Shown: positions 49,298 to 61,534 of the stretch, one piece after another
Position numbering within the stretch: the stretch's first letter is position 1
Layout of the letters: each line of letters opens with the position of its first letter
NCBI GenBank assembly: GCA_011800805.1
Contig: MPNW01000063.1
Location: 59,096-123,095, forward strand
Direction of reading: 5' to 3'
Length of the DNA stretch: 64,000 bases
Origin: Hirudo medicinalis
Lineage: Eukaryota; Annelida; Clitellata; Hirudinida; Hirudinidae
The notes under the pieces: generated by a model
Told to the model about the DNA's origin: nothing
Databases searched by the model: none
What the model saw: the letters and a program-made list of their open reading frames with translations, nothing else
Made by a program: the position numbers and the translations under genes

Positions 49298-50486
49298 CCC
49301 CTAAGATTGTGATTCTAACTTTATTTTTGAATTTATTAAATTTATGCATTCTTTTTGGAATGATTTGTTTAAAATTTTTTGAAGGATAATGGAGCTTATT
49401 ATCGAGATTATGAGCTAACAATTCACTTGTTTTGCATCCAAAAACAACCAAAAGGTCGGGAAGTTAAGGCTGTCGGTCGAGGAAAGCCTACGACGGCTCT
49501 TGGCACGACTGGCAACGAATACATAATTTTTAACCATAATAATTTCCAAATGCACCATAATTTTTAATGTCTCCAAACGTGTGGTCAGAATGCAATCAAT
49601 AAAAGTGAGTCGTTCATCTGGAGTCGCCCTTTGGGGCTGGTCCTTATGGCCGAACCTCTGCCATAAACTCAAAATTTACTTCTATATTTACAAATTCTCA
49701 ACAATTTCCAACGAAGCAAAGTTTTCTAAATTTCGTCACAAGAGAAACCGGCGTGCGGCCGTGTAGGCAATCCTTGCAATATGATGTGAGATGTGGGGAT
49801 CATGATGTCTGAATTTTGAGGGCATTTTGATTTCAAGGTTACGATGTCATCGATTTGTGATATATTTTCTCTTCATGAGTTACAAGAAGACTTTGTCGTG
49901 TAATGTTGTGCCACAAAGTTAAGTTACTTCGAAGGAGAGATCGACCGAGCGACTGACAGTACTGCGAATGGTTAAGCGGCAAGCCGGTCGACTATCAAGC
50001 ATTCGTGAGTTGAACTTTGGGAATGGTGACATTATTAATTAGCAATAATAATTATTTAAAACGTTAATAATCAATTAAAATACGAATAATTAACAAAAAT
50101 GATTTTAAAACGAAGAACTGAAACATTAGCAATTAACAGCGTAACCAGTAATGAGCAGGCAGGCAAGCTTGATTAGCTAGCGGATTGGGCCCATTCAAGA
50201 ATATGAGTAAGGTCGACGATGTTAAAATGGCATGACATTGACATTCTGCCGAATCTTAATGAGTTCACAGCGATAGGTTTTCAGAAATCATGACGGACAA
50301 CTGTATTCACAACATCAACTTTTCACCACCGTCGTGGGTCTTGGTCACATCATCGTCTTAAAACAGCCGTCATCAACGGCGACATCGACAGTTGTCGTCA
50401 CGGCCTCCTCGTCATCGTCATCAACATGACCTCAATGGTATCGTTATCATCGTAGCAACATCATCTTGGACTCCTCGGGCTCATCA
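49298..50486. other. Intergenic region PIGZ to SYT14-like 3' end
   Basis: The genes converge. Besides the PIGZ poly(A) signal it contains a tRNA-like stretch at 49960-50020 (A-box-like TGCGAATGGTTAAGCGG, weak B-box-like GAGTTGAACTTTG). No gene was recognised. Confidence 0.45.
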
Positions 50487-53400
50487 TCAGGGCTCCAGTA
50501 AGGCGTGCCACTTGCAGACCTGCTCCCCTTTGCTCTCCAGCATGCTCGTCCAGTGGGCGCCGTCGTCGTCGCTGCTGTTCGTGCTTCCTATTGGGATTAT
50601 AACTAGTTAGGATTATAACTAGCTGGGCTTATAATAATTACTCATTTAAAATACTATTTTGCGATTTTACCATTTGATGAGATTTAGGGAACAATTTCAA
50701 GTCAACAATGAATGTTTCTTTTGCTAACTGATAAATATTTGATAATTATTCGGTTACATCAAGAAGGCATCAAGAAAGTCACCAGATGGCAGACCAAGAC
50801 GAAGGCCCGGGTCATAAATAATAATTAGCTCCGGTCATAATAGAATAAAATATGCGGCAAGACCTGATGAATATTTAAAATCTAGGTCAACCCACCCATG
50901 GTGAACCAGCCAATCATCTCCTTGCGCTTGAGGCTCTTTTGAACGAAGACCGAAACGTGCAAAGACACATCGTTGAGTTGGGATTGAGCAACCTTGGTGC
51001 AAGACAAGTTTAAAATTGATGAAGGCAGTGATGATGGTGACGACGATGATGATGATTATGACAACGACGACGACGTGAAGCTGGCTATGATGATGATGAC
51101 GATGATGGTGATAGCATCTGTGACAATGACGGAAACATTATTGGTGGTGATAGCCATGACACGTATGTCGTATGATGCTGTCAGTAGTGCCATTGATGTC
51201 AAACGTGACAGGAATAATGTCATGACAATGTTTGAATCGACAATATAATCGATAGTGATGACGATGTCCGAAGTTACTTTTACAATGATGGTGCTGGTGC
51301 TACCTGGAACATGAAGGTTTCCTTGAACAGGGGGTTGGGGTGTCCCCTCCTGATGGTGGTCTTGCTGTGGGTGATCCGCTCCCCATCTGGGCCCTTCAGT
51401 TCCATCCTCACAAAAGTATCTGAGTAAATATTGGCGCTGGTTAAGATGACGATGACTGTGACGTTGATGAGTTTTGTTGAAGGCGGGGAGCGTTGATACT
51501 CGATATTTGCAAACATTTCTCGAGAATCATTATTTTTTCTTTAATTTCTCAGAATAACTGAAACAAATATTCCGTCCATGATAAAGTTATAATAATTATA
51601 ATAATGATAATGATGATAATAATAATAATAAAAATGATAATTATGATGATAATAATAATAATAGTAACAGCGACAATAATAATAATAATAATTATGATAA
51701 TAATAATAATAGTAATGACAACAGCAACAATAATACTAGTAATGTCTGCAGGGAAGCGTACCTGTTACTAACAATTAAAATTATCAATTCAGAAAAACCG
51801 TGTGCAATTAATCACAGATCCCTCTTGCAAAACATGATTATCATAATCTATTCATATCATTATCATGACTCCATCTGAAATTCCCCTTGGATTGAATTTT
51901 GGAGAAATTTGACGAATCTCGTGAGCAAATGTTACCATGAGCCTCTTGTAATCTTGTACATTTAAGTAATGCTTAATAATAAGTTTAAACCTAATTAATA
52001 ATTATATTATATCATATTATATTGTATCATATTATTTTACATCATATTATATTATATCATATTACATCATATTATATTATATCATATTATATTATATCAT
52101 ATTATATTGTATCATATTATATTGTATCATATTATATTATATCATATTATTTTACATTATATTATATCATATTATATTATATCATATTATATTGTATCAT
52201 ATTATTTTACATTATTTTACATCATATTATATTATATCATATTATATTGTATCATATTATTTTACATCATATTATATTATATCATATTATATTGTATTAT
52301 TTATCAATTATTAGGATCGCCGCTTAAATATTAGCGAATCTAGGCACTTCAAAACGTGGACATTAAAATGATATTTGCAATCAATCCACTACAGCTCGAA
52401 ATTAATTCGGAAATTCTGAATTAATTCAACTTTCGTCATCAACTCACCAGGTGGTCGCTTGGTGGCAGCATTTTTGAAGTTACTTCCCTTGATGACCTCC
52501 ACGGACAGTCGACCCGTGACCCCGTTGTAGGCGAGCCCCAGCATCAGCTCCAGCGTACCCCCGTGTTGGAGCGAGTGGGTGGAAGAGTCACTCTCGCTAT
52601 GGGTGAGACTGGAGATGCTGTTCAGTGAATCTCCGTGCTGAGTTGAAGCATGGAATGTGGTGTCATAATAGAAGGAGAAAGTCTAAATTGTACTAGCGCT
52701 TTATTGATGTTCTCGGCACAACTTGAACATGAATCGGACAAAAAGTCTAAATGTGATTGTACTTCATTTACAGAGCGCCACACGCACGATGTCAGAGGCG
52801 CTCCTTGTTAACCATTTACAAAGCAGTGCAAGCTGGGTTTCGAACACCACTCATTGCGACTGTTGCCAGAACAGCCGCACATAGGAAGGCAATCCTCTGA
52901 GCAAACTTGCACACCGTGACATCCAATGAATGTTATTTCTCGGCAAATTTAACGTCTGCTTTCTACAAATTCATCTCAACAAACTTTTTCAAAACATCAT
53001 CGACTTGAAGTTAATATTTTGGCTTGTTTATTGAATGGGGTTGAGGTTTGGGTTGATTAGGCTGACAAATGCCACTGTTATTGACCTCATAAATATTGTA
53101 TTTACTGCTGTTTATCAAATATTTAGTTTTAGAGTTCCAAAGGTCTTGCGTTCAATTCCAGTCACCTCAAGACGAAGGAATCCTCAAGGTTGCTGAGTCA
53201 AATATCCGGTCCCAAAAAGTCATGCCCCTTCCTAATATCCATCCGATAAACATCGCCGAAAATGCCCAGACGAGAGTACTTAATAGGGGATAGCACGGTT
53301 TATGCGAATTTCATGATTTCCTGGCTGCAGCTGGAAAATTGTATCTCATCATAGGGGATTTCCATCCTCGAAATTACCTGGAAAACTCCCCAGATGTCGC

Positions 53401-55411
53401 TCAATCGAAATACTTCCAGGAAATGGAACGACAAGTGCAATTTCGTCTGTACAATTTACCTCTTAATCTCGAGATTTTAATTGCGCAGTCTTCTGAGACT
53501 TCTTCAAGAGTATCTTGAAGATTTGTATCACCGAGAAGTGATTCAAATTCGGATTTGTGGGGAAATCCGTTATCTTCAATCGGGATAGGCTTGAGATCGG
53601 ACTATTGATTTGTTTGCGACTTCCTTGGAAGAATGAGTGGACGGATGTCGGGGGAAAAAATCTTGATTGATGATCTGTAACTTTTCTCTAGGCATGATGA
53701 TTATCGTTTAGCAACGAAATCACTCACTTCGTCTTCATCAATATCTTTATCCATCCCTTCTTCCTTCTCATCATCCTAATTACTACGACCACTATCATCA
53801 CCAATGCCACCATCATCGTCGTAATCGTCATTCCTTCATACTTGAAGCCGTCTAAATTACGAGTCGAAAAGCACAAATGGGCCCAGCCAGGCGTAACTTT
53901 CCGCTCACCCAGCTGCGTCTCCATGATTAATGCTCCTCACCAACCACCAGGAAGCACGTGCACCTGGAAAATAACTCCTCATTATCATTCAGCGGACATT
54001 CTTGTCCGAAACAAGAACAGTCCAATGATAGATCGAGTCACATTAGTCTTGACGTTCTCCGGCTAATGACAAGCAGGGGCTATGGTTTTCGTCGTTTCTC
54101 ATTGGTCTCATTGTCATAATGTAGTGTCGTAATGTATTGTCATAATGTAGTGTCATAATGTATTGTCGTAATATAGTGTCATAATATAGTGTCGTAACAT
54201 AGTGTCATAATATAGTGTCATAATAATATAGACAGTCAATGTCAAATGGGAGATCTATGGTTACAGGATGACTGCGCTGGTGGTGAGCTTAAAAATAAAA
54301 GTATCCTTATGACTTTGTCATCTCACTTCAATTCTAGGCTCTGACTGTTGCAACATTTGGTCACTGCTTTTATGTTGATGAAATGTCATTAGTTGTTGCA
54401 TTATTTTGACATAAATAAATAATTATCAATAAAACAATTTTGAACAAAAACAATTGGACTACGACCAAAACGAACCCTCCTGCCATGAATTTCCGGTCTC
54501 CAGGTCTCTCATGCATCCCTCATTCACGATTCACGCACCTTGGAAATCCATAAAGGAGACGACAGAAAAACGCCAATAAACAATAAAGAGGATGCGAATC
54601 CAGGTGAGCTCGGTAGATGCGTTCTTAATTTCCAGGTAGGTCAGAGACAGACAAACAGACTGAGAGAAGAAGACGAGGAAGGGTCTCACAAAAAACGAAG
54701 ACACGGAAAAGAAAGGAATTCCAATTGGGCACATCGAGGTGCCGTCACTCTCAAGACCGAGGACCTCACTCCCAAGACCAAGGACGTCACTCTCAAGACC
54801 AAGGACGAGATCGAGAAAGCGAGGCAGAAGATCGATTGGCAAAAGGACTTAGAAAGTGAAAGCAGATGAAGAAAACATTTCAAAATCGAAGGAAATTGAT
54901 TGATGGCCTGAATAAGCAATGTAGCCGGAGCATGACATCTGTCTCAAACGACGTTCTTCAGCTTCATCATTCATTCCACTTCATTATTATGAATCCCACT
55001 CACGTGACTTGAGTCTCCAGGTGGAGTTAATCCCCGAGCCGTGGGAAAAACCCCGGCTTTAATTAATAGCCATCCAATCAAAAGAAGGCGACTACAATCA
55101 CGAACCAATTGGAGAAGATTCCAGGTGGTTAATAAGTTGAGGTGGTTGATAAGTTGAGGTGGTTGATAAGTTGAGGTTGTTGATAAGTTGAGGTTGTTGA
55201 TAAGTTGAGGTTGTTGATAAGTTGAGGTTGTTAAGTTGAGGTGGCTGATAAGTTGAGTTGGGTGATAAGTTGAGTTGGTTGATAAGTTGAGGTTGTTGAT
55301 AAGCTGAGTTGGTTATCAGACGACAACATTAGCACCATTGTCGTAGCCGTCACAATTAATAACTCCAAAATTTCCACCATCATCATTACTAATGCTAATC
55401 ATCCTCGCCAA

Positions 55412-55442
<31 letters not shown>

Positions 55443-58200
55443 ATCAGCATCATCATCACCACCACCATCAACATCATCACCACCATCGTCGTCGTCATCA
55501 TCATCACATCACCATCAACATCATCATCATCGTCGTCGTCGTCATCATCATCAGCATCATAAATACTAAGGCTCTGCCACCAAATCTGTGAAGACAGTTT
55601 GGCACTTGCAGCGAGTAAAACAAGAGCGAGGTTGCTCGTCGTTTCTCACTGAAGATGGCGTGCGTGAATCGTCGTCCAATGACAAACAGGGTCGAGATAA
55701 TGCATGAGGATGATGAACAGCAGCAGCAGCAGATGATGGTGATGGTGTCGATGACGATGATGACGACGATTATGATGATGATGATGATGATGATGATGAA
55801 GAAGACTACGATGATGATGATGATGATTATGACGACGACGACGACGACGACGTCGACGATGACGATGATGATGATGATGATGATGCGACGACGATGATGA
55901 TGCGTCGACGATGATGATGATGAAGACTATGATGGTGACTACGACGACGATGACGACAACGTCAACAAATGTGGGGAACTGTTACACCGTGTCCAAGAAT
56001 AGTAGAGCGGTTGACAGTCCAGAAATGTCATTTCCAAAAGTTCCCTCAACCGACAGTACGAGGCAATCAGATAACCTTGACGTTCCAAGGCTTAAGGACG
56101 ACATTGATTTAAATTTGAGCTTAAATTTAGAAATTCCTTTTTCTGACTTTCAATTTTTTAAACCGCTAAAAACGCGTTTCAATATCTTACAAACTGTTTC
56201 TTGGAGGCGGAAATCTGGACAAGTGCAATTTAAATAAAAATAATAAACGGTAAAATATTAGATTATCCTCAATTAATAATTAATAAGGTTTATTTTTTTT
56301 TTTTTAAATATTTCTAGACGAACAAGAAATAGTTTCGCATTCGCTCTCGGTGGAGTGACGGCCATATTGAAAGCATCAGTCATGGAGGAGTGAATTGGAA
56401 CAGTTCTTGTCACGAATATTAGGCATCCTTCAACTTCTGATTAAAAATAGTTTTGTAAATATTGTTATAATTAATAAAATTATATTAATATATTAATAAT
56501 AATAAAAATAAATATGATAATTATTACGTTAATCGTATTTAATTACGTGGCATTTAATGAATAAATAGATTTTATTTCACAAAGTAAGTCCAAAAAATCA
56601 TTTAAATGCAGAACGTAATGAGCAGTAAATTAATAAACATTACGAAACATAACGAAAATAAAAGTTAGAGCATTTAAAGTTAAAGAGTTTCGTTTTTAAG
56701 AAATTCTGAATTAATTCACGTAAAAATAAAACAAAATATTGGAATAAAAAGAAAATAAATCTCCTTATCAGAAAATTCCACGTGACAAATTAAAATTTTT
56801 TGGGTCCCTTGCAGTTCCTTTATAGAGAGGTTTTACTGTCTTTCTGATTGGCTGTCACTTAACTAACAACAAATCTTCCGAGAAAATTGATTGGCCAACA
56901 ATTGGAGGTCATTTGCATATTTATAAGCAATGAATATTTAATGACTTCGGCCAGTCCTGACAATCGTTGAATTTCAGAACTTAAAAAAAATTATTCTGCA
57001 CATTCCGAGATCATCAACAATTCACCGATGATGGACGGAACGGAAAACGGAGGAGGAAAAGGTCAAGTGTTTATAGGTCGAGGATCTGTTGACCTGGGGT
57101 TATGAAAAATGCTTGAGACAATTATTATTTTTCATTATCATCCTGGAAAAACAATTTATCAAATAAATGGTTTATTTTATAATAGATGATAGCATTTATG
57201 AGACTCTTAGCAATGGATTGCAACACAGTAATGAAAAGCCTGCTTTTGGGACTCGACGTTTGTAAGGATCTTACATTTTGTCCAGTTTTCTGAAAAAAAC
57301 TGACACAAACACATTTGCTCAATTATTTCATGCTTTTATAAATATTTATTAATTAATACATTCATTAATAATATTTCGAAAGGCTTGCAGAGTGAAATTA
57401 GAATATGAATGAAATTTATTGAAAAATCCTTTTGCCGACATTCAGAGGAGTTTCAATAATTGAGGAAAGTTTTGAAGAGGTTCGTTCGTCAGACTTACGT
57501 CTGATGACTTATGTCATCGAAAATGCGTGGGGGTTGCTTGTTAATAAAGATGATTGCAATGTCATGCAATACTCTGACTTCCAGAAACTGGAAAAAGCTC
57601 TGACGAGGCAGAGAGAGGTGGACGAGCAGAGTCTGAAATCCTTCATCAACAAACCCTTCAAATCAGTAAAAAAAAAAGTCTACTTGAGAAGAAAATTGAA
57701 AGGAAATGTGACAAGACGCATTATTAACTTTATTTATTGCTTTACTTAAGCGTGTGCTTGATCCTGATAAATACAGGTGTCTGCTGTCACATGATGATGA
57801 TGATGATGATTACTGGTTTTCAATGTTTCGTTTGTGCATGATCGAAAATTATAAATTTATTTTATATTTTATTTTTTACATAAATTTATATAAAAAATAA
57901 AATATAAAATTAAATTAAAAATTAAATTTAAATATAAAATTATAAATTTATATATATAAAAAAAAAAATCGAAATTAATATTTCCCCATAAGTAATGAGC
58001 TTATGCACATCGTGGAAATAATTGTTATGAATATGACACGTAATAACAAAATTATAAATAAAAAACAAAAAAAGACCCATGTCTACCCTACGACAGGCCC
58101 TGTAATATTGGCGAACGTACAAATGTTCGATCCATGAAGATGTCCCATAGTTATAACAATTAAGGATGACAATAACAATAATAACAATAACAACAACGAC

Positions 58201-58283
<83 letters not shown>

Positions 58284-58469
58284 TAGTAATAATAATAACA
58301 ATAATAATAACAATNGAATGAATAAAAACATCATTATCAACACCATAAAGACATAAAGTAGATACTTTCACGCTACTTACGAGTCTGTAAACTGACCGTC
58401 ATCACGCAACAACAACAACAACAACAGACAGCAGCAGCAGCAGCAGCAGCAACAACAACAACAACAACA

Positions 58470-58501
<32 letters not shown>

Positions 58502-60385
58502 AGCATTAGCAACAACAACAGCATTAGCAACAGCAACAACAACAACAACGATAACGATAATAGTAACAATAAACCAACCCGTTGGCACCTTGCATTCAAA
58601 GGTCTCGTTGAAGAGGGACGTCGATTCGTTGGCAACGACAACCTTTGTCTTGTGTCGAACCTGACAAATGTCATAATATAATTTTTTAAATATAAACATA
58701 CAAATCTCATAATATAATTGCTTAAATATAAATATACAAATGTCATAATGTAATTGTTTAAATATAAACATACAAATGTCATAATATAATTTTTTAAATA
58801 TAAACATACAAATCTCATAATGTAATTGCTTAAATATAAATATACAAATGTCATAATGTAATTGTTTAAATATAAACATACAAATGTCATAATATAATTT
58901 TTTAAATATAAACATACAAATGTCATAATGTAATTGTTTAAATATAAACATACAAATGTCATAATGTAATTTTTTAAATATAAACATACAAATGTAATAA
59001 TATAATTTTTTAAATATAAACATACAAATGTCATAATATAATTGTTTAAATATAAACATACAAATGCCATAATACAATTGTTTAAATATAAACATACAAA
59101 TGTCATAATACAATTATTTAAATATAAACATACAAATGTCATAATACAATTATTTAAATATAAACATACAAATGTCATAATACAATTATTTAAATATAAA
59201 CATACAAATGTCACAACATTTGTCATCACAACTCACTCAGACACTAATACATCTATTGAGACCTTTTTAGCAGTTGCAAACACACCTTTACACCTGCTCA
59301 CCTGTTCACCTGTTCACAGGGGGTGCTATTTACGGGTTAGGGGTAAACCTTAAGGAGTCTTTAATTTATGTGTTTATCAATTATTAAAACAGGCATCGAG
59401 TGAAAAAAAGGAAACATTTGGAAGGTCGGACGCCATTCCAATTGCTTTCAGTTGCTTCTCTTACCCTTTCGAAATTAAATTTTTTTTTTTTTATAAGATC
59501 AAGAGCTAAAGCATCGTTCTTGCTGTAAGACTTAAAAATCAGAGGCAAGTGGGGAAGTTGAACCCTGACCCCAAATGACGTCCCTGGTTGGTTGAGGAGT
59601 TTTATGACCCCATGAAAACACGGGCAGCCACAGTTGTGCACCTCACCACCCTCTCTCCACTCTCGCTCCTGTTCATAAAGCTCAGTCCAAGAATACCTTC
59701 CTGGCTTGCGCAGCTTCCATTAAGCTGGCGTAAACACTTTGGAAGCTTTCTGGAGATGTTGATTATTCGACAATTAATGTTTTTTATTCAAATCTCCAGG
59801 AAATGAAAACATGGCCGATCAGCATTTGTAATCGTGTGTGGTAATGAAATGAATTTAAGAGATGTCGTCATTCTATTTGTAATCGTGTGTGGTAATGAGA
59901 TGAATTTAAGAGATGTCGCTATTCTATTCGGCTCAATGATGCTATTTTTTTTTGTTTTTACATAATTTCCTTCCAAATTCCTTCCTCCGAGAAGCATCAA
60001 TATTGGCTGGAAAGAAAATATCTTCATTCGACAAATTTAATGGGCCATCATCTTTCGTTCTTCCACTGGGATTTTAATTGGAAATCACAAGAGAACAACA
60101 GCCCGGCTCGGCTGAGCAGAAGAGCTCTCTTCTTTTTTGAAATGAAAACATTTTTTTTTTTTGGGGGGGGGAGGTAGTGGAGGGGAAGAGGGGGAGATAA
60201 GGTTTGAGGAGATTTCATTCTTGAAGGGCGATTGTAGTTTCCGTTGAGGAATGAGTTAGTTGAATTGAATTGCTTTGATTTGATCTCACTTCACTTTACT
60301 TTAAATCAAGGAAATTTTATTTATTCAATTTCGTCGCTGGCATAAATTCATTTTAGGAACTTATGAAATGCCAAATAACTTTAAC

Positions 60386-60420
<35 letters not shown>

Positions 60421-61164
60421 CGCTATGACGACGATGATGACAATTGTAAATGCATACAAACCGCCTTAAACATAATTATCATCGTTGCTGTTGTTATTGT
60501 TGTTGTTGTTGTTGTTTTTCTTTTGCGTTCAACATCCGCCAACCAATCAAATTCTCCCTCGCGTTACCATGCCAACGACAGCCTCCGGCACAACGCCACT
60601 TCAATCCAATAATAATGGAAGTCCAACTCCTGCTCACGATCGTTCACCTTGGTTAACCTTGACTCGACCCAATTTCTCACATCACCGACCCACTTTTCTT
60701 TATTGTTATTCTTCTCCAATTGATTGTACGACGTTTCGATGACGAAATCAATAGAAGAAACAAAAATCTTCATCAAATATTCACGCCCATCAGGGGGTCT
60801 TAATTATCTCATGAATAATTAATGAGATGCTGAATATTTCGATGACCCGGGCTGTTTTAGGATAATGAATTAGCATGCAGAATGAGCAACCATCATGGAG
60901 GCAGGTTAAAAAGACATTTTCTAGATATAGAACAAAGTGGGCGTGACCTACCTTTCTGAGGGGTAGCAGTAGGGTTCGAATCTGGGCCTGGTTGACCCCT
61001 CCTCTTTCTCTGCTCGGCAAATCACGTGCTTCCTTGACATTGATTGACATTCTGTTGACATGGGAGTCATGGCTGAGGGCTACGAGGACTGAGCCACACG
61101 AGGACACGACACTCGAACCGGCACTATTGTTCTGCTGAAGGTCACTGATGTCAAACAAGTGACC
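50487..61164 (-). CDS. SYT14: Synaptotagmin-14/16-like C2 protein, partial model
   Basis: SYT14/16 are tandem-C2 membrane-trafficking proteins that do not depend on calcium. Exons placed: 61164-60952, 58660-58579, 52637-52448, 51419-51304, 50992-50896 and 50587-50487 (stop). The first encodes the start of C2A (EARDLPSRERGG, LLLPLRK), the second C2A strand 4 (KTKVVVANES, FNETFECKV). The third holds the linker and C2B start (LTHSESDSSTHSLQHG, AYNGVTGRLSVEVIKG). The next ones carry KTTIRRGHPNPLFKETF, SLKRKEMIGW and the ending GEQVCKWHALLEP, all close to vertebrate SYT14. The acidic calcium ligands of C2A are replaced, as in SYT14/16. One exon (phase 1 in, phase 0 out) for the rest of C2A must lie in 52638-58578 but was not found. 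The N-terminal membrane anchor, expected beyond 61164, was not recognised. Confidence 0.88.
51600..51735. repeat. AAT/ATG mixed microsatellite
   Basis: Imperfect AAT and ATG units in a SYT14-like intron. Confidence 0.85.
52000..52303. repeat. 15-bp AT-rich minisatellite
   Basis: About 20 copies of a unit close to ATATCATATTATATT, with variants carrying ACATC and TTTTAC. Period divisible by 3, so frames stay open as Tyr/Ile repeats without being genes. Confidence 0.95.
52761..52875 (+). repeat. Dispersed SINE-like repeat, copy C
   Basis: It matches copy B over ACTTCATTT, GCGCCA...GTCAGAGGCGCT, CTTGTTAACCATTTA, GTGCAAGCTGGGTTTCGAACAC and GCGACTGTTGC. The second hairpin arm pair is deleted. 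Confidence 0.65.
54112..54228. repeat. 13-bp minisatellite, about 9 copies
   Basis: Unit GTCATAATGTAGT with variants (GTCGTAATATAGT). Unrelated in sequence to the 13-bp array at 24286. Confidence 0.9.
55124..55315. repeat. 17-bp minisatellite, about 11 copies
   Basis: Unit GGTGGTTGATAAGTTGA, with GTTGTT and shortened variants, in the SYT14-like intron. Confidence 0.95.
55391..55960. repeat. ATC and ATG/ACG microsatellite blocks
   Basis: ATC-type repeats at 55408-55560 change to ATG/ACG-type at 55720-55960, so the two blocks form inverted arms around about 160 bp of ordinary sequence. Confidence 0.85.
57432..57749 (+). other. Plus-strand open frame with exon-like features, unknown product
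   Basis: This 105-codon frame lies inside the SYT14-like gene on the opposite strand. Its part at 57587-57666 is preceded by a good acceptor (tctgacttccag) and ends at a possible donor (TCA/gtaaaa). It would read KLEKALTRQREVDEQSLKSF followed by INKPFKS, a charged helical sequence of much more protein-like composition than its surroundings. I do not recognise the family. It may be an exon of a nested gene, a transposon relic or chance. Confidence 0.3.
58195..58314. repeat. (AAT)n microsatellite
   Basis: About 120 bp of AAT, with AAC at both ends, next to the only ambiguous base of the window (58315). Confidence 0.95.
58407..58560. repeat. (CAA/CAG)n microsatellite
   Basis: Alternating CAA and CAG runs just downstream (on the gene strand) of the 58660-58579 SYT14-like exon. 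Confidence 0.95.
58665..59215. repeat. 36-bp minisatellite, about 15 copies
   Basis: Unit of about 36 bp built from ATAAACATACAAATGTCATA and TATAATTGTTTAAAT-type halves, with TTTTTT, TGTTTA and TATTTA variants. It starts within 5 bp of the 58660 acceptor of the SYT14-like gene. Because 36 is a multiple of 3, frames of 12-residue repeats stay open on both strands. Confidence 0.97.
60384..60435. repeat. (ATG)n microsatellite
   Basis: ATG units with ACG interruptions in a SYT14-like intron (58661-60951). Confidence 0.9.
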
Positions 61165-61229
61165 CTGTCGATGATAATTAACAATTATTAAACTGATTCA
61201 ATAATATTGTCATTATTGTTACTAGTATA

Positions 61230-61273
61230 ATCTATTATTATTATTATTATTGTTGTTGTTGTTATTATTATTA

Positions 61274-61328
<55 letters not shown>
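61230..61328. repeat. (ATT)n/(GTT)n microsatellite
   Basis: About 100 bp of ATT with a short GTT run, similar in make-up to the OPA1 intron 8 block. Confidence 0.95.
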
Positions 61329-61329
<1 letters not shown>

Positions 61330-61500
61330 TTATTTTTAGTGCTACTGGTCATGGTTATTATTGAAGCATTACTTTTGAACTTCTTCTCCTGTCAAACTCT
61401 TTCATGTTGTCATGCCAACGTCTCAGAGGTTAATCAAGCTCACAGATCGATAAGTAGTTGATGCACTCGATTGCATCACTTTTCAGGAGTGCAATAATTA

Positions 61501-61534
<34 letters not shown>

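Larger units (their letters stand above)
52638..58578. other. Large SYT14-like intron region, 5.9 kb
   Basis: It should contain one missing C2A exon. I see SINE-like copy C, a 13-bp and a 17-bp minisatellite, ATC/ATG blocks at 55408-55560 and 55720-55960, AAT blocks at 58200-58314, and plus-strand open frames at 54540-54869, 55911-56237 and 57432-57749, of which the last looks exon-like. CAA/CAG repeats follow at 58407-58555, immediately before the 58660-58579 exon's donor side. One ambiguous base (n) is at 58315. Confidence 0.55.

Noticed and set aside
53724..53924. Minus-strand frame starting METQLGERKVTPGW as a candidate for the missing SYT14-like C2A exon
   Set aside because: It does not resemble C2 strands, and no acceptor in the right phase was seen.
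58665..59215. CRISPR-like appearance of a regular 36-bp repeat
   Set aside because: Units are head-to-tail without unique spacers, and the genome is plainly eukaryotic. It is a minisatellite.
58373..59229. Minus-strand open frames of 246 and 275 codons with 12-residue repeats
   Set aside because: They are produced by the 36-bp minisatellite and the CAA/CAG tract, whose periods are multiples of 3. Two overlapping frames are equally open, and the real SYT14-like exon lies inside one of them.
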